DNA from: Hyphomicrobiales bacterium
GTDB lineage: Bacteria; Pseudomonadota; Alphaproteobacteria; Rhizobiales; Beijerinckiaceae
NCBI GenBank assembly: GCA_027488155.1
Contig: JAIYCE010000081.1
Coordinates: 1-64,000 of the forward strand
Direction: 5' to 3'
DNA length: 64,000 nt
Each line of letters begins with the position of its first letter. Within the stretch, counting starts at the first letter, position 1. Positions 10,661 to 20,928 of the stretch are shown here, one piece after another. A program made the position numbers and the translations under genes. The notes beneath the pieces were generated by a model. That model had not been told where the DNA came from. It saw only the letters and a program-made list of their open reading frames with translations, and did not search any database.

Positions 10661-11953
10661 TTGAGCCAAGCCCCCTCCCCACTCCGCTCGATTGCCATCA
10701 TCGGCCTTGGCTATGTCGGCCTGCCGATAGCAGCAGCCTTCGCCCGCGCCGGGATGGAGGTCACGGGGTTCGACATCGATCGAGAACGCATTGCTGAATT
10801 GCAGCAGGGTTGCGACCGCACCGGCGAACTCGATCCGCAGGAATTAAAGTCTCATCCGTTCACACTGACCGCCGATCCCGCCGCGCTGGCTAAATGCGAC
10901 TTCTTCATCGTCACGGTACCCACCCCGATCGACGCAGCGCGCCGCCCTGATCTAAGCCTCGTATTGGCTGCCGCTGACACGGTGGGCCGCAGACTCAAGC
11001 GCGGCGATATCGTCGTGTTCGAATCGACCGTCTATCCCGGCGCTACGGAAGAAGAATGCGTGCCGTTGCTCGAGGCGGTCTCCGGCCTCAAAGCCGGAGT
11101 CGATTTCGGCGTCGGCTATTCGCCCGAGCGTATCAATCCCGGTGACAGGACGCATCGCTTCGAGACGATCGTGAAAGTCGTCTCCGGCAACGATGCCCAA
11201 ACACTCGACACAATCGCGGCAACCTATGGTGCGGTCGTAACAGCCGGAATTCATCGCGCTGCGTCAATTAGGGTCGCCGAGGCTGCGAAAGTCATTGAGA
11301 ACACGCAGCGCGACCTCAACATTGCCTTCATGAATGAATTGTCGCTGATCTTCCACCGCCTCGGCATTGATACGGGCGACGTGCTGGCAGCGGCTCGTAC
11401 GAAATGGAATTTCCTGCCATTCACGCCGGGTCTCGTCGGTGGGCATTGCATAGGCGTAGATCCCTACTACCTTACCCACCGCGCCGAGAAGGCAGGTTAT
11501 CATCCCGAGATCATTCTCGCCGGTCGCCGGATGAATGATGGCGTTGGTGCCCGCATCGCACGCGAATGCGTAAAAAATCTTCTTGCTCAGGGCCATGCTG
11601 GAAAACCACGCGTCATCATGCTTGGCCTCACCTTCAAGGAAGATGTGCCCGATATCCGCAATTCGAAAGCATTCGATATCGTGAGCGAGCTTCAACAATT
11701 CGGCGTCGACGTCGAAATCTGCGATCCGCTTGCAGATCCGCGCGATGCAGCCCGCCATGGCGTAAACCTGAAGGACATGAACACGCTCGCACCCGCCGAT
11801 GGCCTCATTCTGGCCGTCGCTCACCGCTCCTATCGAGATGGGGGTTGGCCGCTCATTGCCAAGCTTGTCAAAGAGCGCGGGGTCGTGATGGATGTGAAGG
11901 GGCTCTTGCCACGCGAGACAAAGCCCTCTGGCCTCACGCTTTGGCGCCTGTAA
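10661..11953 (+). CDS. Nucleotide-sugar dehydrogenase (UDP-N-acetylhexosamine/UDP-glucose dehydrogenase family, TviB/WbpA-like)
   Basis: IAIIGLGYVGLPIAAAFARAG, VESTVYPGATEE (VFESTVYPGATEE), GYSPERINPGD, GGHCIGVDPYYL; TTG start. Confidence 0.9.
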   Translation: MSQAPSPLRSIAIIGLGYVGLPIAAAFARAGMEVTGFDIDRERIAELQQGCDRTGELDPQELKSHPFTLTADPAALAKCDFFIVTVPTPIDAARRPDLSLVLAAADTVGRRLKRGDIVVFESTVYPGATEEECVPLLEAVSGLKAGVDFGVGYSPERINPGDRTHRFETIVKVVSGNDAQTLDTIAATYGAVVTAGIHRAASIRVAEAAKVIENTQRDLNIAFMNELSLIFHRLGIDTGDVLAAARTKWNFLPFTPGLVGGHCIGVDPYYLTHRAEKAGYHPEIILAGRRMNDGVGARIARECVKNLLAQGHAGKPRVIMLGLTFKEDVPDIRNSKAFDIVSELQQFGVDVEICDPLADPRDAARHGVNLKDMNTLAPADGLILAVAHRSYRDGGWPLIAKLVKERGVVMDVKGLLPRETKPSGLTLWRL

Positions 11954-11969
11954 TCAAGAGGCAAACGCG

Positions 11970-13004
11970 ATGACCGATCCGAGCGCCCATCCCATCCTCG
12001 TAACAGGTGCCGCCGGCTTCATCGGATTCCATCTTTCGCGCCGTTTGCTTGATCAAGGTTACCGCGTCAGCGGCTTCGACAACCTTAACGATTATTACGA
12101 CCCGCGCCTGAAGGAAGCGCGCCTCGCAGTACTGAAAAAGGATCGTAACTTCACCTTCGTCAAAGGCGACCTCGCCGACGCAGCAGCAATGAAAACCCTG
12201 TTCGATGAAGGTCGTTTCCGATATGTCGCCCATCTTGGCGCGCAGGCAGGCGTTCGCTATTCACTGATTAATCCCGCCGCCTATGGTCAGTCGAACCTGA
12301 CCGGCTTTCTCAACATTCTTGAAATGAGCCGGCAAAACGAGATTGAACACCTGGTCTATGCGTCGTCCTCATCGGTTTATGGCGCAAATGGTAAAGTGCC
12401 GTTTTCTGTCGAGGATTCGACCGATCACCCACTCTCCCTGTACGCAGCTACAAAAAAAGCGAATGAGGCGATGGCCCATGCTTATGCCAACATGTTTGGC
12501 CTCAAGAGCACGGGCTTACGTTTTTTCAGCGTTTATGGCCCTTGGGGCCGTCCCGATATGGCGATGTGGTTATTCACGGACGCAATCCTACACGGCAAGC
12601 CACTCCGTTTATTCAACAACGGCCACATGAAGCGCGACTTCACTTATGTCGACGATATTGTCGAAGCAATCAGCCGCCTGATTTTCTTGCCCGCTGCGCC
12701 CGATCCGGATTGGTCTGCAATGAAGCCTAACGTATCGACAAGCAGCGCGCCCCATCGCCTTTACAATATCGGCAACCACACGCCAGTCGCAGTCGATGAG
12801 TTAGTCCGGCTTATTGAAAAGACAATCGGAAAAAAAGCCATCATTGAGAACGCGCCAATGCAGCCCGGTGACGTTTATGAAACCTGTGCCGATGTGACCG
12901 CGCTCATGGCCGCGACTGGCTTCAGCCCAGACACGCCTATCGAAAAAGGCGTTACCGCCTTTGTCGCATGGTACCGCAAATGGCTTGCAGGCAATCCGGC
13001 CTGA
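11970..13004 (+). CDS. NAD-dependent epimerase, UDP-glucuronate 4-epimerase-like
   Basis: ILVTGAAGFIGFHLSRRLL, FDNLNDYYDPRLKEARL, YAATKKANE. Confidence 0.9.
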   Translation: MTDPSAHPILVTGAAGFIGFHLSRRLLDQGYRVSGFDNLNDYYDPRLKEARLAVLKKDRNFTFVKGDLADAAAMKTLFDEGRFRYVAHLGAQAGVRYSLINPAAYGQSNLTGFLNILEMSRQNEIEHLVYASSSSVYGANGKVPFSVEDSTDHPLSLYAATKKANEAMAHAYANMFGLKSTGLRFFSVYGPWGRPDMAMWLFTDAILHGKPLRLFNNGHMKRDFTYVDDIVEAISRLIFLPAAPDPDWSAMKPNVSTSSAPHRLYNIGNHTPVAVDELVRLIEKTIGKKAIIENAPMQPGDVYETCADVTALMAATGFSPDTPIEKGVTAFVAWYRKWLAGNPA

Positions 13005-13021
13005 CCAGCAAGGCGACCAAT

Positions 13022-13276
13022 TTAGTTGTTTTTCTGGCCAATACGGCTCAGCGCATTAGCAGCACTCCAGATTGCATAACTTTGCTGTTCGGCTTGGTAC
13101 CGAGCTGTCCGATCAGCCTGCTGAAATTGGCGGCACTGCACATAGTCAGGACTGCCTTTCTGCAATCCGTAGCCTTGGCAGATCGCGTCATCCTGCTGCG
13201 CCAATTCTTCGGTTGTCTGGCATCCGGATAACAACAGAGCACTCAACACGGTCAGTAGAGCTGCCGTTTTCTTCAT
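13022..13276 (-). CDS. Small lipoprotein
   Basis: MKKTAALLTVLSALLLSGCQTTEE: signal peptide with lipobox LSGC. Confidence 0.75.
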   Translation of the reverse strand: MKKTAALLTVLSALLLSGCQTTEELAQQDDAICQGYGLQKGSPDYVQCRQFQQADRTARYQAEQQSYAIWSAANALSRIGQKNN

Positions 13277-13309
13277 CTTTCGCCTCCAATGCAACAAACT
13301 ACAAAGCGT

Positions 13310-14968
13310 TCAAACGGCCAAACGCCGACCATCGTAACGGTCGGCAATGCGCGCCAATCCCAACAGCAATTCCTCGCGGATCGGTGATAATTTTTGTCCC
13401 GATTGCACGATGATTTCGGCGGCAATTTCAACTTTCGCTGCGCTGTTGGAGAGGTCTGAAAGATAAACAGACGCACTTTCTGGATCGACGGTGCTATGCG
13501 AACCAAGAAAGCTGCGCATCTCGTTCAAAAGCTTTTCAAGGTTCTCAACAGGCATATCATAGGGCAAATTCAACGATAGCCGCACGATGCTGCGATCGCC
13601 GCGACTGAGATTGATGATTTTCATCTTCGCGAAATCGGCATTCGTGACGGTGATCAGCGTCTTGTCGCGCGTACGAATGCGCGTCGAGCGTAAACCGATT
13701 TCTTCGACGACGCCGCGATGGGAATCGAATTCACACCAATCACCAACACGCACAGGCCGATCGAGATAAAGCATTACGCCACCGATAAGATTTTCAATCG
13801 TAGGTTGGGCTGCCAGTGCGATGGCAAGGCCGCCAATCCCCAGACCGGCAATAATGCCCATCAAAGGTACACCCAACTGGCTTAGCCCTTGCGCCAAAAT
13901 CGCAAGTGCAATCATGAACCCGGTGACTCTGATCAATGTACGGGCGAGCGACGCATCAATCGAGAAGCGGCTCTGCCCCTTCATCCACAGATGCGCAAGC
14001 TCTGCAATGCGCATGGAGGCTGCCATTACTAACCAGGCTCGTGCAATATAGGAGATTGCCATCGCCGTCAGATCAAAAATGTCGTATAAATTTCCAATAA
14101 TATTGGCTTCATTCAACAACCAAACGAACGTATCCGCAGCGGCCCATATCGAAGCAGGAAAAAGGACCGCACCCATCACCGAAAGAATGGGTGAAAGCGA
14201 TTTTTCAAGCCAGCGTGCTAGCAGCCTTACCATCTGAACGGCAACACCCAGCAAAAGTGCCGACAAAAGCATCGCGACCCATTGCCATCCAGCCTGGTGA
14301 CCGATCGTGATTCGTCCAAACGTGAAAAAGCGCTTCTGGACTTGATGGAACCATGCGGGTGGAATAAGCCCGCCAGGACTCCGCGCGTAATATTGGTAAT
14401 AATCGAGATCTGATCCGCTCAACGAGGGAAGCGACTTAATTTTTTGATAGAACTCCGGTAGGCGTGCGATCGTATCGGGCGAAAACACATAATCGCCAGC
14501 ACGCGGCCCCTCTGTCATTTTGACGAGGCGGATTTCAGTACCCGGAATTATCCAGCTCGCGAGCTTGTCATCACCAGGTATCTGATCGCTTGGCGGCACA
14601 GGCACGCGATCGAGAATTTCATTCAAGAGTAAAACGGCTTCGATTTTTTTACGCTCATATACGGCTGGCAAAATGCCGGTGAGGTCCAACGTACGCGCCG
14701 CCCGTTCGATCTCCACATCGGCCTGATGCGCATCCTTGTAAGTTTCGGGCGTCCAAGTGAACCGGTTTGACGTCCTGATTTCATTCGCTGCGTCCCAAGA
14801 CACAGTCTCGGCAGCTTGGGAGTGCTTGCGGAACGTTTCGAGTGCCGCCCGCGGAGAGGACGTGTCTGGCGGTGCCAGAGGCCCGCCCTTTGATGACGGT
14901 TCGAGCGTGGTACTGACCAAGGCTAAAGCCGCCAGTCCGATCACGATCATGGTCAAAAAACGAAGCAC
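13310..14968 (-). CDS. MscS-family mechanosensitive channel with extended N-terminus
   Basis: GIIAGLGIGGLAIALAAQPTIENLIGGVMLYLDRPVRVGDWCEF...RIRTRDKTLITVTNADFA. Confidence 0.92.
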   Translation of the reverse strand: MLRFLTMIVIGLAALALVSTTLEPSSKGGPLAPPDTSSPRAALETFRKHSQAAETVSWDAANEIRTSNRFTWTPETYKDAHQADVEIERAARTLDLTGILPAVYERKKIEAVLLLNEILDRVPVPPSDQIPGDDKLASWIIPGTEIRLVKMTEGPRAGDYVFSPDTIARLPEFYQKIKSLPSLSGSDLDYYQYYARSPGGLIPPAWFHQVQKRFFTFGRITIGHQAGWQWVAMLLSALLLGVAVQMVRLLARWLEKSLSPILSVMGAVLFPASIWAAADTFVWLLNEANIIGNLYDIFDLTAMAISYIARAWLVMAASMRIAELAHLWMKGQSRFSIDASLARTLIRVTGFMIALAILAQGLSQLGVPLMGIIAGLGIGGLAIALAAQPTIENLIGGVMLYLDRPVRVGDWCEFDSHRGVVEEIGLRSTRIRTRDKTLITVTNADFAKMKIINLSRGDRSIVRLSLNLPYDMPVENLEKLLNEMRSFLGSHSTVDPESASVYLSDLSNSAAKVEIAAEIIVQSGQKLSPIREELLLGLARIADRYDGRRLAV

Positions 14969-15120
14969 TGCCTATCCCTCCGGGTTTGCGGACAAGTCTG
15001 ACCACAAGGAGGGTATTAAGATCAAGAATTCCTCATGTGAAACTCAGTTTCAAGCTTGAAACAGGATACGATCTACACTTTAATGAATGCCATTCAGTCC
15101 ACCCGACTGTGGAGTTTCCG

Positions 15121-15396
15121 ATGCGTTCCTACCGGCCTGTAAATGCCGCCCTTCGCGTGCTTGACGTCCTGCAGGCCGTGAACCGCCTCGAAGCGGCTAA
15201 TGTCAGCCGAATCGCCCGGATGACAGGCTTGAGTTCGGCAACCGTTGTGCGGATGCTTGAAACGCTGGTGGAAGGCGGTTTTGTGATTCGTAGCACAGAT
15301 CGACCGGTTTACTACCCGACTGAGCGGACGATCGCCCTGAGCGAAGGGTTCATGCGTCGCTCAGATCAGTTCAGCGCCATGGTGGCGGCGGAATAA
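15121..15396 (+). CDS. IclR-type HTH-only protein (truncated regulator)
   Basis: MRSYRPVNAALRVLDVLQAVNRLEAANVSRIARMTGLSSATVVRMLETLVEGGFV...; ends at 91 aa without an effector domain. Confidence 0.65.
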   Translation: MRSYRPVNAALRVLDVLQAVNRLEAANVSRIARMTGLSSATVVRMLETLVEGGFVIRSTDRPVYYPTERTIALSEGFMRRSDQFSAMVAAE

Positions 15397-15535
15397 ATCC
15401 GCTTGAAACGTCAATCCGACTTGCCGGTTTTGGGGTAAGGGCGGCGCAGCTCTAAGATTGCCCGTCAGACCGCCTTAGTCCTGTCGCCCCCAGGCACAAG
15501 CGCCGCATACAGCAGATCGCAATTCGACCAATCCG

Positions 15536-16891
15536 GTGCTGACATGGCACGCGATTTGCTGCGCGGTCGGCCAAAAGGCGACTTCATTGACCGATTTTGC
15601 TACGACCATCATCGCCCGCCTGACCTCAGCCTCCACGGACCGGGCCGCATTCTCGCGCCAATGCGTCAGCGAGTTCGATCGCAATGAGGATGGCACAGTC
15701 GGCGCAGCCGAATTCCAACACGTTTTTGCAGCCTTGCAACGGATCGACGAAATGGCAGGCGGCACGTCGTCGTCCTTCGTATCGGCAGGCTGCCGCCCGA
15801 CCCTATTCGGCTGCACGCTGTTTCCAACCTATTCAAACGCCTATGCCGCCAGCGCCTATCAGGCCACGGCCATGCTCGACCGCTTCGATCATGATGGCGA
15901 CAATGTCGTCACCCTCGATGAATTGGCCGCCGACCCCAGCCCAGAAGCACCCGAAACCGATGCAATTGAAACGGTGGAGCCCAACCCAACGGACGGCACC
16001 ACGACGCCGCCGCCCGCCCAAGAGGTTCCCCCAGTCGCGCCATCGACGCCGGAGGAACGCGCCGCTGTTCTACTTGCGGCGTACGACACAAACAGCAAGG
16101 GCTACATCACGATTGAGGATGTCGTGAACGCGTGGCTGAAGGATCCATCCCTCGGCGATATTGCCAATGCAGGGACAGCGATCGAGGCGTGGGATACGAA
16201 TGGAGACGGTAAGGTCTCGCATAACGACATGGTTTCTGCCTATCGCTTGATGGATGCGGCCGACACAGTACTAGCAGCGTTAGGCGATGCCGCGACCGGG
16301 CGCATCGCGCTTGGCGCGATGAGCGACGTCACATTATTGCAAGTTGAATTGACCCGCGATCAACTCGCAAAGTGGGACAGGGATAGCGATGGTGCGGTGG
16401 ATCGCACCGAACTCATCGACGGCCTTAAACTTCTGCAGCTTGCCGCAAGTGCCGAGGCCGAGCAGCAAGCGTTCGAAGCGATGGTCACCCATTTTGATGC
16501 CAATCAGGATGGCGCTATCAACGCCGATGAATTCATGAATACCATGGGCAGCACTGTCCTCGATGGGACAGATCAGCAAGCGACATTTGCGGCGTGGGAT
16601 AGCAATGGCAATGGCGCCATTGATGCAACAGAATTGCAGACAGGCTTCAACGCAATCAAAGATGCTGAGGCCACCATAGCCGCTTACGACTTAGCTGGTA
16701 AGGGCTATTTCGATTTAGCCGATCTGCAACGCGTAATCGAACAGAATGGCCAAGCTGAAGGCCAAGCAAATGCGTCAGATATCATACTGGCATGGGACCG
16801 TGATGGCGACGGAAAAGTCAGCGTGCAAGATGTGCTGACGATGAAGCAGGCCATGGTAGCTGTGCATCAAAACGCTGAAACACCGTTCTGA
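15536..16891 (+). CDS. Multi-EF-hand calcium-binding protein (about nine EF-hand-like loops)
   Basis: FDRNEDGTVGAAEF, FDHDGDNVVTLDEL, YDTNSKGYITIEDV, WDTNGDGKVSHNDM, WDRDSDGAVDRTEL, FDANQDGAINADEF, WDSNGNGAIDATEL, YDLAGKGYFDLADL, WDRDGDGKVSVQDV. GTG start uncertain. Confidence 0.85.
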   Translation: MLTWHAICCAVGQKATSLTDFATTIIARLTSASTDRAAFSRQCVSEFDRNEDGTVGAAEFQHVFAALQRIDEMAGGTSSSFVSAGCRPTLFGCTLFPTYSNAYAASAYQATAMLDRFDHDGDNVVTLDELAADPSPEAPETDAIETVEPNPTDGTTTPPPAQEVPPVAPSTPEERAAVLLAAYDTNSKGYITIEDVVNAWLKDPSLGDIANAGTAIEAWDTNGDGKVSHNDMVSAYRLMDAADTVLAALGDAATGRIALGAMSDVTLLQVELTRDQLAKWDRDSDGAVDRTELIDGLKLLQLAASAEAEQQAFEAMVTHFDANQDGAINADEFMNTMGSTVLDGTDQQATFAAWDSNGNGAIDATELQTGFNAIKDAEATIAAYDLAGKGYFDLADLQRVIEQNGQAEGQANASDIILAWDRDGDGKVSVQDVLTMKQAMVAVHQNAETPF

Positions 16892-16903
16892 TTGCCGGGC
16901 TCA

Positions 16904-17209
16904 TCACGCCGCTTTTTCAAAGCGCTCAGTCGCTAACCGGGCTACGGCAATCATACGCTGCAATCTCTCGGCCGCCTCATCCGCCGAAGCCGCTTGTAAC
17001 TCAAAAGCAAGGCGAAACAATTCCTCGGCCATGTCGAGGAGCGCGAGGTTACGCTTTTCAAAATCGATCCGGAACGTATTAAACATGACGAGAGCGAGCT
17101 GGTGCGCATCACCGCTGGAGAGAACGTCCGAATGATCGCTCGCCGGCCGCATATCTGAGCTCCAAAACTTAACTATCCAAATTTCGTTGGAAGAGTGGTG
17201 ATTCGTCAA
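16904..17209 (-). CDS. Hypothetical protein, about 82-101 aa
   Basis: ORF with plausible helical composition (ALVMFNTFRIDFEKRNLALLDMAEELFRLAFEL); no family recognised. Confidence 0.4.
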   Translation of the reverse strand: MTNHHSSNEIWIVKFWSSDMRPASDHSDVLSSGDAHQLALVMFNTFRIDFEKRNLALLDMAEELFRLAFELQAASADEAAERLQRMIAVARLATERFEKAA

Positions 17210-17663
17210 GAGTCAACTTGCCAACAGAAACAAGGAACAAGCATTTTCTATTTCAAATTGAATCTTTAAGTCAGAACAACCAATGGCTGATTAACCACGG
17301 AACCCTGCTGGCATGAATAGATCAGTTAGAGGCCTGATCGCTATGCGCTCCGGCCTATTGTGCCGGCGCAAGCCAGCTGGCTCATGGGAATGCGTAAATT
17401 GGCCTGTTAGCGCGCCTACTGGATCTGTTGCTGACTTTATTGGACGGACTGTTGCCGTCCTCGCCACTTTGAAGCGCACGCCTCATAGCATCGATCAGCA
17501 AAACCAGCGGCGGTGCCGCGGATGGAGACAGGCAGACCTGGCCGGTTCCTGTGCCAGCCTTGCGATCTGGCGATCAAAAAACAGCAAAAATCAGATAGCC
17601 GTTGGAAACGCTCCGGCAGGCCGTTCGTTATAGGAAGAGACAACACTAGTAGGAGCGTAAACC

Positions 17664-17774
17664 ATGTCAGACGGACCCAACGCGATACCATGGGCTGATC
17701 GCGTGAAGTTCATCGTATTGATCGTAACCTTCATGGCGGCAAGCCTGCTGATGGCTTTACATCTTCCAACGTAA
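17664..17774 (+). CDS. Candidate 36-aa single-TM small protein
   Basis: MSDGPNAIPWADRVKFIVLIVTFMAASLLMALHLPT*; AGGAG at 17651, 8 nt before ATG. Below the supplied ORF size cutoff. Confidence 0.45.
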   Translation: MSDGPNAIPWADRVKFIVLIVTFMAASLLMALHLPT

Positions 17775-17833
17775 GCAGACTGTGTGCCGCTGTTACCTGT
17801 CCTGAAAGAATTGCAAGGCGGGATGGAGCAGCT

Positions 17834-18418
17834 TCAGGCCATCTGGCGTAAGCCAGTCGCAGGACTGATGGCAATCCGAAAAACCGTTACGTTGGGCGCG
17901 CACCGGAATGAGACAGCCGCCTCTCGCGGTTCAAGTAAAAGTGCGTCACCATCCCCGAGGGATTGAGCGCCAGCCATGGCACCGCCGCCACGCACCAGAA
18001 CCAAGAGTGTGGCCTCGCCGGACAGGAGCACAATGTCAGAGCCTGCAAAACGCTCTACGACGGCTCGGCATACGCCCCGCCGCGTCATGACGTTGAGATC
18101 GAGGATCGAGCCTGCATCGAGCCGGGACTGCACCGCGACATCGCCAGGGAATGCCAGCGGCTGCGAAATTGCCGTTAGGTGATGTGTGCCCATGCCCACA
18201 ACATCCAAAGTCATGCCCGTGCCTTCGAGCAAAGTCAGCGAACGGTCTATGCCAGGGAAAATCGAGAACGGACCATCAGAAACGACACGCGCCATCGACA
18301 CGCGCCAATCGAAATCATCCATGCTGGCGCCGGGTGGCGAAACCACGATCTCCGTCGTCTCCCCACCTCCATTTTTCCATGGCATAGTTCGGAAATCGGT
18401 GGAGCGAAGGATCTGCAT
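17834..18418 (-). CDS. hutD: HutD/Ves family protein
   Basis: [29 protein letters not shown]; start overlaps hutU stop (ATGA). Confidence 0.9.
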   Translation of the reverse strand: MQILRSTDFRTMPWKNGGGETTEIVVSPPGASMDDFDWRVSMARVVSDGPFSIFPGIDRSLTLLEGTGMTLDVVGMGTHHLTAISQPLAFPGDVAVQSRLDAGSILDLNVMTRRGVCRAVVERFAGSDIVLLSGEATLLVLVRGGGAMAGAQSLGDGDALLLEPREAAVSFRCAPNVTVFRIAISPATGLRQMA

Positions 18419-20082
18419 CAGGTCAGACTCGGCAGATTGAGGCCGTGCTCGCGCGCGCATTCTTTGGCGAGGTCATAGCCTGCATCGGCATGACGCATCA
18501 CGCCTGTCGCAGGATCGTTCCACAACACGCGCTCAAGACGACGCGCGGCGTCTTGCGTACCATCGCACACGATGACCATGCCGGAATGCTGCGAGAAGCC
18601 CATCCCGACGCCGCCGCCATGATGCAGCGACACCCATGTCGCGCCCGACGCGCAATTCAAGAGCGCATTGAGCAAAGGCCAATCCGACACGGCATCCGAA
18701 CCATCCATCATGCCTTCCGTTTCGCGGTTCGGCGAAGCCACCGAACCGGAATCGAGATGATCTCGACCAATGACGATGGGCGCTTTCAACTCGCCCTTCG
18801 CGACCATTTCGTTGAATGCCAAACCCAGGCGATGCCGATCGCCGAGACCAACCCAGCAAATACGCGCTGGCAACCCTTGGAATTTGATCCGCTTCTGCGC
18901 CATGTCGAGCCAATGGTGGAGATGCTTATTATCCGGCAGCATCTCCTTCACCTTCGCATCGGTGCGGTAGATGTCTTCGGGATCACCTGAGAGGGCAGCC
19001 CAACGGAACGGCCCGACCCCGCGGCAAAACAGCGGACGAATATAGGCAGGCACAAAGCCCGGAAAATCAAACGCGTTTGCCACGCCTTCTTCCAACGCCA
19101 TTTGGCGGATATTATTGCCGTAATCGACGGTCGGTACGCCCATCTTGTGGAAATCGAGCATGGCACGAACATGTTCAGCCATGGATTTCTTCGCCGCTTT
19201 TGTGACGCCCTGCGGATCGCTTTCGCGCTTGGATTCCCATTCGGCCAAACTCCAGCCTTTCGGCAAATAGCCATTAACCGGATCATGCGCTGAAGTCTGG
19301 TCCGTTACACAATCAGGCCTAATGCCGCGCCGGACGAGTTCTGGGAAAATGTCGGCAGCATTACCAAGCAGAGCCACGGAAACGGGCTTTTTCTCTTTGC
19401 AAGATTTATCGATGATCGCGAGCGCCTCATCGAGATCTTTCGCTTGCAAATCCACATAGCCGGTCCGCAACCGCATTTCGATACGGCTCGGCTGACATTC
19501 GACAGCAAGGCAGGATGCGCCAGCCATGGTGGCTGCCAAAGTCTGCGCGCCGCCCATACCGCCAAGTCCCGCTGTCAAAATCCAACGACCAGAAAGATCG
19601 CCATGATAGTGATGACGTCCCATCTCAACGAAGGTTTCGTACGTCCCCTGCACAATGCCCTGCGAGCCGATATAGATCCACGATCCCGCCGTCATCTGGC
19701 CGTACATCATCAGGCCCTTGCGATCGAGCGCATTGAAATGCTCCCAATTCGCCCAATGCGGCACGAGGTTAGAATTGGCGATCAGGACGCGTGGCGCATC
19801 CGCATGCGTCTTGAACACGCCAACCGGCTTGCCTGATTGGACGAGCAGTGTCTCGTCGTTTTCGAGCTTGCGCAGCGCGGCAACAATGCGATCGAAACTT
19901 TCCCAATCGCGCGCCGCCCGGCCAATACCGCCATAGACGACAAGCTCTCCCGGTTTTTCGGCCACGCCGGGATCGAGATTGTTCATCAACATGCGCAGCG
20001 GCGCTTCAGTCAGCCAGCTCTTGGCGGTGATGTCTGTTCCATGCGGCGCGCGGATCATGCGCTGATTATCGATGCGGGTCAT
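18418..20082 (-). CDS. hutU: Urocanate hydratase
   Basis: [71 protein letters not shown]. Confidence 0.98.
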   Translation of the reverse strand: MTRIDNQRMIRAPHGTDITAKSWLTEAPLRMLMNNLDPGVAEKPGELVVYGGIGRAARDWESFDRIVAALRKLENDETLLVQSGKPVGVFKTHADAPRVLIANSNLVPHWANWEHFNALDRKGLMMYGQMTAGSWIYIGSQGIVQGTYETFVEMGRHHYHGDLSGRWILTAGLGGMGGAQTLAATMAGASCLAVECQPSRIEMRLRTGYVDLQAKDLDEALAIIDKSCKEKKPVSVALLGNAADIFPELVRRGIRPDCVTDQTSAHDPVNGYLPKGWSLAEWESKRESDPQGVTKAAKKSMAEHVRAMLDFHKMGVPTVDYGNNIRQMALEEGVANAFDFPGFVPAYIRPLFCRGVGPFRWAALSGDPEDIYRTDAKVKEMLPDNKHLHHWLDMAQKRIKFQGLPARICWVGLGDRHRLGLAFNEMVAKGELKAPIVIGRDHLDSGSVASPNRETEGMMDGSDAVSDWPLLNALLNCASGATWVSLHHGGGVGMGFSQHSGMVIVCDGTQDAARRLERVLWNDPATGVMRHADAGYDLAKECAREHGLNLPSLT

Positions 20083-20089
20083 AATAGCC

Positions 20090-20920
20090 TCACGATTGGG
20101 CGCGCGCGAACTCGCGGCAGGTTTCGAGAATCTTCGTCAGCGTGGCGCGGACCAGCGCTGCATAGTCTTCGCTGTAAGGCGTTGGCCAATTGCTTTCATC
20201 GACTGGGCCCAGCGGCTCATCAATATAGGCGCGGCAGGCCAGCTCCATCTGCACAGCGTGAACGCCCTGATTGGGATGTCCATATTGCCGCGTGATGTAA
20301 CCGCCCTTAAACCGACCATTGACGACATGGGTGAGACCACTCGCTGCGCACAGAGCCGCGATGCGCTCTGCCAGACGGGTGTCGCACGATTTACCTTCGT
20401 TCGTGCCGATGTTGAAATGCGGCAACGTGCCCTCGAAGAGATCGGGTATGATTGAGCGGATCGAATGGCAATCGTAAAGCGCGATGGCCCGACAGGATTG
20501 ACGCAGCCGATCAATCTCGGCTTTGAGCGCAGCATGATAGGGATCGAAATAAAGCGCGCGACGCCGTGCAATTTCAGTCTCATCCGGCCCTTTGCCATCC
20601 TTATAAAGTGGCTCATTGTCGAATGTTGTTGCCGGACATAAACCCGTGGTGAACTGCCCCGGATAGAGCGATACACCCGCCGGGTCGCGATTAACGTCAA
20701 TGACCGTGCGCGAGATGCGCGTGCGCACGATCGTGGCATCGAGTGCCGTGGCAAAATCATAGAGTTTCTCAATCCACCAATCGCAATCCTTGCGTGCGCG
20801 CCACAGCGAGACGAGCGAGGGTTGAAACTCATCCGGGATGTCGATCCCCGTGTGCGGCAGACTGACGAGCAAAGGTGCCTGACCACGCCGAATTTCGAGC
20901 CAATCGGGATACTCACTCAT
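20090..20920 (-). CDS. hutG: N-formylglutamate deformylase
   Basis: [53 protein letters not shown]. Confidence 0.95.
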   Translation of the reverse strand: MSEYPDWLEIRRGQAPLLVSLPHTGIDIPDEFQPSLVSLWRARKDCDWWIEKLYDFATALDATIVRTRISRTVIDVNRDPAGVSLYPGQFTTGLCPATTFDNEPLYKDGKGPDETEIARRRALYFDPYHAALKAEIDRLRQSCRAIALYDCHSIRSIIPDLFEGTLPHFNIGTNEGKSCDTRLAERIAALCAASGLTHVVNGRFKGGYITRQYGHPNQGVHAVQMELACRAYIDEPLGPVDESNWPTPYSEDYAALVRATLTKILETCREFARAQS

Positions 20921-20928
20921 GGTCAACC

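Noticed and set aside
18445-18990. 181-aa plus-strand ORF
   Set aside because: Antisense shadow of hutU.
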